In this document: piece after piece, positions 34,411-36,763 of the stretch | Layout of the letters: every line of letters starts with the position of its first letter | How positions within the stretch are numbered: position 1 is the first letter of the stretch | Program-made: the position numbers and the translations under genes | Assembly (NCBI GenBank): GCA_945860955.1 | Contig: CAMATH010000084.1 | Coordinates: 1 to 36,763, forward strand | Direction: 5' to 3' | Origin: Planctomicrobium piriforme | GTDB taxonomy: Bacteria > Planctomycetota > Planctomycetia > Planctomycetales > Planctomycetaceae | DNA: 36,763 nt | The notes under the pieces: generated by a model | Told to the model about the DNA's origin: nothing | Seen by the model: the letters and a program-made list of their open reading frames with translations, nothing else | Databases searched by the model: none

Positions 34411-34441
34411 CGAAATTGTCTAATTTCCGAGCGTTGCCCCG

Positions 34442-36559
34442 TCACTTTTTGGCCGGTTCGGTCACCGTGAACGTCACGGGGCGCGAAGGCATTTGCACCA
34501 GCGTATTGGGCCGATCTTTGGCGGCGGGATCCCTGTTGAAGGGAACCTGCCCCTGGCCCATCACCGCGACGGTGTAATCTCCCGGGCGAGTGCCCGCCTG
34601 AACCATGATCCGAATCGTCGTCTCTGACTGTTCCACCGTCCCATTGCCAAGTTGCAAAAACCCGGGGAAGTTCAACGGCAGGAAGTTGACCGGCCCGGTA
34701 AAATCGGCCCAATTCCGTCGCACTTTCAATTGCAGTTCAGCGGGTTTCCCCGCCTCAACCGAAATTCGTTCCGGCTCAACCGTCAGACTGAAGGGGGCTT
34801 TTTCCCGAACCGCCAGAACCAAATCGCGGGTTGGTCTCGAACCGGTGAGCTGATGTGGCCGGATATATGGTCGCACCTCGCGACGCACGGTCACGCCTTC
34901 CCGCTTCTGTTCCGCCCACAGTTTGACCGGACCTGTCCAGGCGGGGGCGTTGTCGTCGGCCCAGAAGACCATCGACGACCGCGTGTCTCCCGCGATGATT
35001 GTCGGTGTGGCGTGCAGTCCCGCCGGCAATCCCTCCGCCGTCACCGTGATCGGCAGACTGTTCGCGCCATCGACATGGTGCGCCACCAGATCGATGAAGT
35101 TCGACCCACCCTGCCAGATGGTAGTCCCCGCCATGTTCGCCTGGCCGTGAATCGCCGCCACGAAGAAATCGGGGCGGGCTTTGCGGATGCTGAGAACGTA
35201 CTGATAACGCGCTCCCCCCCGCTGGTACCGATCTTGAATCAGCACCCGGTACTTCTGCTTCGGCTGCAGATTCGTCTGGCCGGCGGGATCGCGCAGGTGA
35301 CCGTCAAACGCGTTCACCCGGTGCCCAAAATCGTCCAGTTCAAACGTTCGGTTGCCGTCTTTGTCATAGATCGCCAGATACGGGTCGGCTCGCCCCCCGA
35401 TCCGTTCGGAATACACGTCGAATCCGTAGGCTCCCCCTGTTTCATCGGTTTCAAATTCGTACCAGTCGGCGTCGCGCGGCTGATCGAATCGTCCGCTCAA
35501 CATAGCCGGCAGTGTCAGCTTCTGCGGTTCGTCTTTCGAATTGTTCGGCTCCCGTTCAACACTCGTCGGTCCGTCGGTGAGGACCAGCGACTGCGGATTC
35601 GCGCCAAAAGGGGCGATCTGATCCCCCACCAGCGTGCAGGTCGCCGCTGTTGGCAGCACCGAGTAGTGGTTGGGATGCTCCAGGAATCGATAGCCACCAA
35701 TCGCGAACAGATCCCCCGTGGCGGTGTAGCCGACAACCGCCTGTTGAAGTGGTTGCGCTGTGCCAATGCTCCAGTTGGATGGGACTCCGCCGGGGAGGTT
35801 CCGCCCGAAGACCATCAGTTGCGCGGTCTGCCCCACCTGGACCGCGCGGGGGAAGATGTTCTCGACCTGCGGACGATCATGGATCAGTAAGCGGTAGACC
35901 GCTCCGTTCGCGTACCGGAGATCCCGCGCTTCGATGATGTAATCCCCCGCTTTGATCGCCGTGAAGTCGAGCAGTGGATCCCGTCCGAGATGATCACTGT
36001 TGCTCCCCAGCGGCGTCCCCTCGGCGGAGTACAGAAACAGCACCGGGTCGAATTCGGTATCGAGCCGGGCGCACTGCAGATCGACGACGATTCGCTGACC
36101 GGCGGCCAGAGGGACTTTGAAGAAGTCCAGGAAATTCCCGTCGCGGTGATTGGAGATCGCGGAATTCACCGCGACCGTCTGGGCCTGCGCCAACGTGTTG
36201 TTCGGCTCGACCTCGGCGACTTCCGTCAGTCCCCGACAGACAGCGAACAGCCGGGGATTCGAGACACCGAACCGCCCAGCGACCCGGACATCGTACGTGC
36301 CGGCCGGCACATCCTGCGACACATCCACCCGAAACGTCTTCTCTTTAACGAATTCCGCCTTGATTCCGGGGTGATCAAAAAGAAGTGTTTCCCCCCCTTC
36401 GAGATCGTTTCCACCCGTGATGATGAGTTCGACGGTGGTTCCCGCGGAAGCGCCGACGGGGTGGATGACATCCAGCCGGGGGCTGGGTAGATCGGCCCGA
36501 GTGATCGCGGTGCAGCCGAGCGTCAGCACGATGAAGCGGAACGTAGTCGCGAGACGCAT
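34442..36559 (-). CDS. Secreted PPC-domain protein
   Basis: This 705-residue protein has a Sec signal peptide (about 1-22, core FIVLTLGCTAI). It is rich in beta structure. Two pre-peptidase C-terminal (PPC)-like domains are visible: one after EVEPNNTLAQAQTV at about 135-245 (FFKVPLAAGQRIVVDL, DPVLFLYSAEG, GDYIIEARD) and another after VEREPNNSKDEPQKL at about 335-445 (DADWYEFETDETGG, DPYLAIYDKDGN). An N-terminal Ig-like segment and C-terminal beta domains complete it. The ATG at 36559 precedes the signal peptide; the longer reading to 36730 runs into a palindromic repeat. Such proteins often accompany DUF1549/DUF1501 genes in planctomycetes, as here a few kilobases away, and are thought to be envelope or extracellular. 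No protease domain is present. Confidence 0.88.
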   Translation of the reverse strand: MRLATTFRFIVLTLGCTAITRADLPSPRLDVIHPVGASAGTTVELIITGGNDLEGGETLLFDHPGIKAEFVKEKTFRVDVSQDVPAGTYDVRVAGRFGVSNPRLFAVCRGLTEVAEVEPNNTLAQAQTVAVNSAISNHRDGNFLDFFKVPLAAGQRIVVDLQCARLDTEFDPVLFLYSAEGTPLGSNSDHLGRDPLLDFTAIKAGDYIIEARDLRYANGAVYRLLIHDRPQVENIFPRAVQVGQTAQLMVFGRNLPGGVPSNWSIGTAQPLQQAVVGYTATGDLFAIGGYRFLEHPNHYSVLPTAATCTLVGDQIAPFGANPQSLVLTDGPTSVEREPNNSKDEPQKLTLPAMLSGRFDQPRDADWYEFETDETGGAYGFDVYSERIGGRADPYLAIYDKDGNRTFELDDFGHRVNAFDGHLRDPAGQTNLQPKQKYRVLIQDRYQRGGARYQYVLSIRKARPDFFVAAIHGQANMAGTTIWQGGSNFIDLVAHHVDGANSLPITVTAEGLPAGLHATPTIIAGDTRSSMVFWADDNAPAWTGPVKLWAEQKREGVTVRREVRPYIRPHQLTGSRPTRDLVLAVREKAPFSLTVEPERISVEAGKPAELQLKVRRNWADFTGPVNFLPLNFPGFLQLGNGTVEQSETTIRIMVQAGTRPGDYTVAVMGQGQVPFNRDPAAKDRPNTLVQMPSRPVTFTVTEPAKK

Positions 36560-36737
36560 GATTGGGTGATTCCTGTTCGTGGCGCGGTTCACACGGGGAA
36601 TACGCCGACTTGGAACCGGTCCAAGTTCGATTCCGTATTCTAGTGCTTGTCTTGCGGGTGTACCGCCCAAACCGACTGCCGGTAGATCCGGCAGCGAAGT
36701 TGATACTCCGCGCGGTCCGCGTTGAGACATTTTGATG

Positions 36738-36763
36738 GAGCCGCGCCCGTCAGGAAGCGGGAG
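36738..36763. repeat. REP-like element arm, cut by the window edge
   Basis: The sequence GAGCCGCGCCCGTCAGGAAG followed by CGG at 36738-36760 matches one arm of the 7528-7587 hairpin perfectly over the shared part. The opposing arm would lie beyond the window end. It sits upstream of the PPC gene. Confidence 0.8.

Larger units (their letters stand above)
34102..34441. other. Repeat-rich intergenic region
   Basis: This 340-bp gap between the PPC gene stop and the desaturase start has no gene. It holds a four-unit 9-nt tandem repeat at 34278-34316 and a degenerate half copy of the REP-like element at 34386-34410. Any desaturase promoter must lie in it, on the minus strand, but no clear hexamer pair is visible. 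Confidence 0.6.

Noticed and set aside
34098-34712. Minus-strand reading with HPVHPFHPLHPV-type periodicity
   Set aside because: It is a translation of the 9-nt tandem repeat and non-coding flanks, not a protein.

Overview
The window looks like a chromosomal segment from a member of the Planctomycetes. The strongest evidence is a planctomycete-type cytochrome (PSCyt1 haem motif followed by DUF1549 and DUF1553) overlapping a Tat-exported DUF1501 gene. Other pointers are a secreted PPC-domain protein, a high-GC sequence, many genes without a clear Shine-Dalgarno sequence, and short palindromic elements scattered between genes. The genus cannot be read from the sequence. I see no tRNA, rRNA, CRISPR array, transposase or phage gene.

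Layout. 1-1067: a structured upstream region and an SDR oxidoreductase. 1181-5628 (minus): a compact run read from high to low coordinates: exported TPR protein, SDR-like epimerase, stand-alone transketolase C-terminal half, a possible SUKH-like protein and a small unknown. Two enzymes in this run have altered catalytic positions. 5949-8726: a membrane protein convergent with an OsmC protein, then a Gfo/Idh/MocA oxidoreductase with a clear palindromic element downstream of it. 8918-12717 (plus): a membrane-anchored periplasmic protein overlapping an internally duplicated ABC-2 permease. 12836-20359 (minus): a long probable operon of ferredoxin, Mrp-type ATPase, exported isoaspartyl methyltransferase, YgfZ, Wzt-like ABC ATPase, glutaryl-CoA-dehydrogenase-like enzyme and alpha/beta hydrolase. 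Several of its junctions are ATGA overlaps. 20634-25124 (plus): a bitopic membrane protein, then kdsB, pyrG and truB. 25440-30135 (plus): the cytochrome/DUF1501 pair, followed by a probable intrinsic terminator and another palindromic repeat. 30381-34101 (minus): a fatty-acid desaturase and two paralogous cobalamin-binding-type radical SAM proteins joined by 4-nt overlaps. 34442-36559 (minus): the secreted PPC-domain protein.

How the parts may work together. KdsB uses CTP, the product of PyrG, to activate Kdo for lipopolysaccharide. Ferredoxin, Mrp and YgfZ all belong to iron-sulphur metabolism, although this Mrp lacks the usual CxxC. The cytochrome and DUF1501 proteins form a recurrent planctomycete exported pair of unclear substrate. 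The best candidate for an undescribed system is the desaturase plus paired radical SAM cassette, which looks like a small pathway that modifies a lipid or other hydrophobic substrate. The second candidate is the minus-strand run at 1181-5628, where catalytically altered enzyme homologues sit beside possible immunity-like genes. All functional statements are homology by eye; no database search was run.
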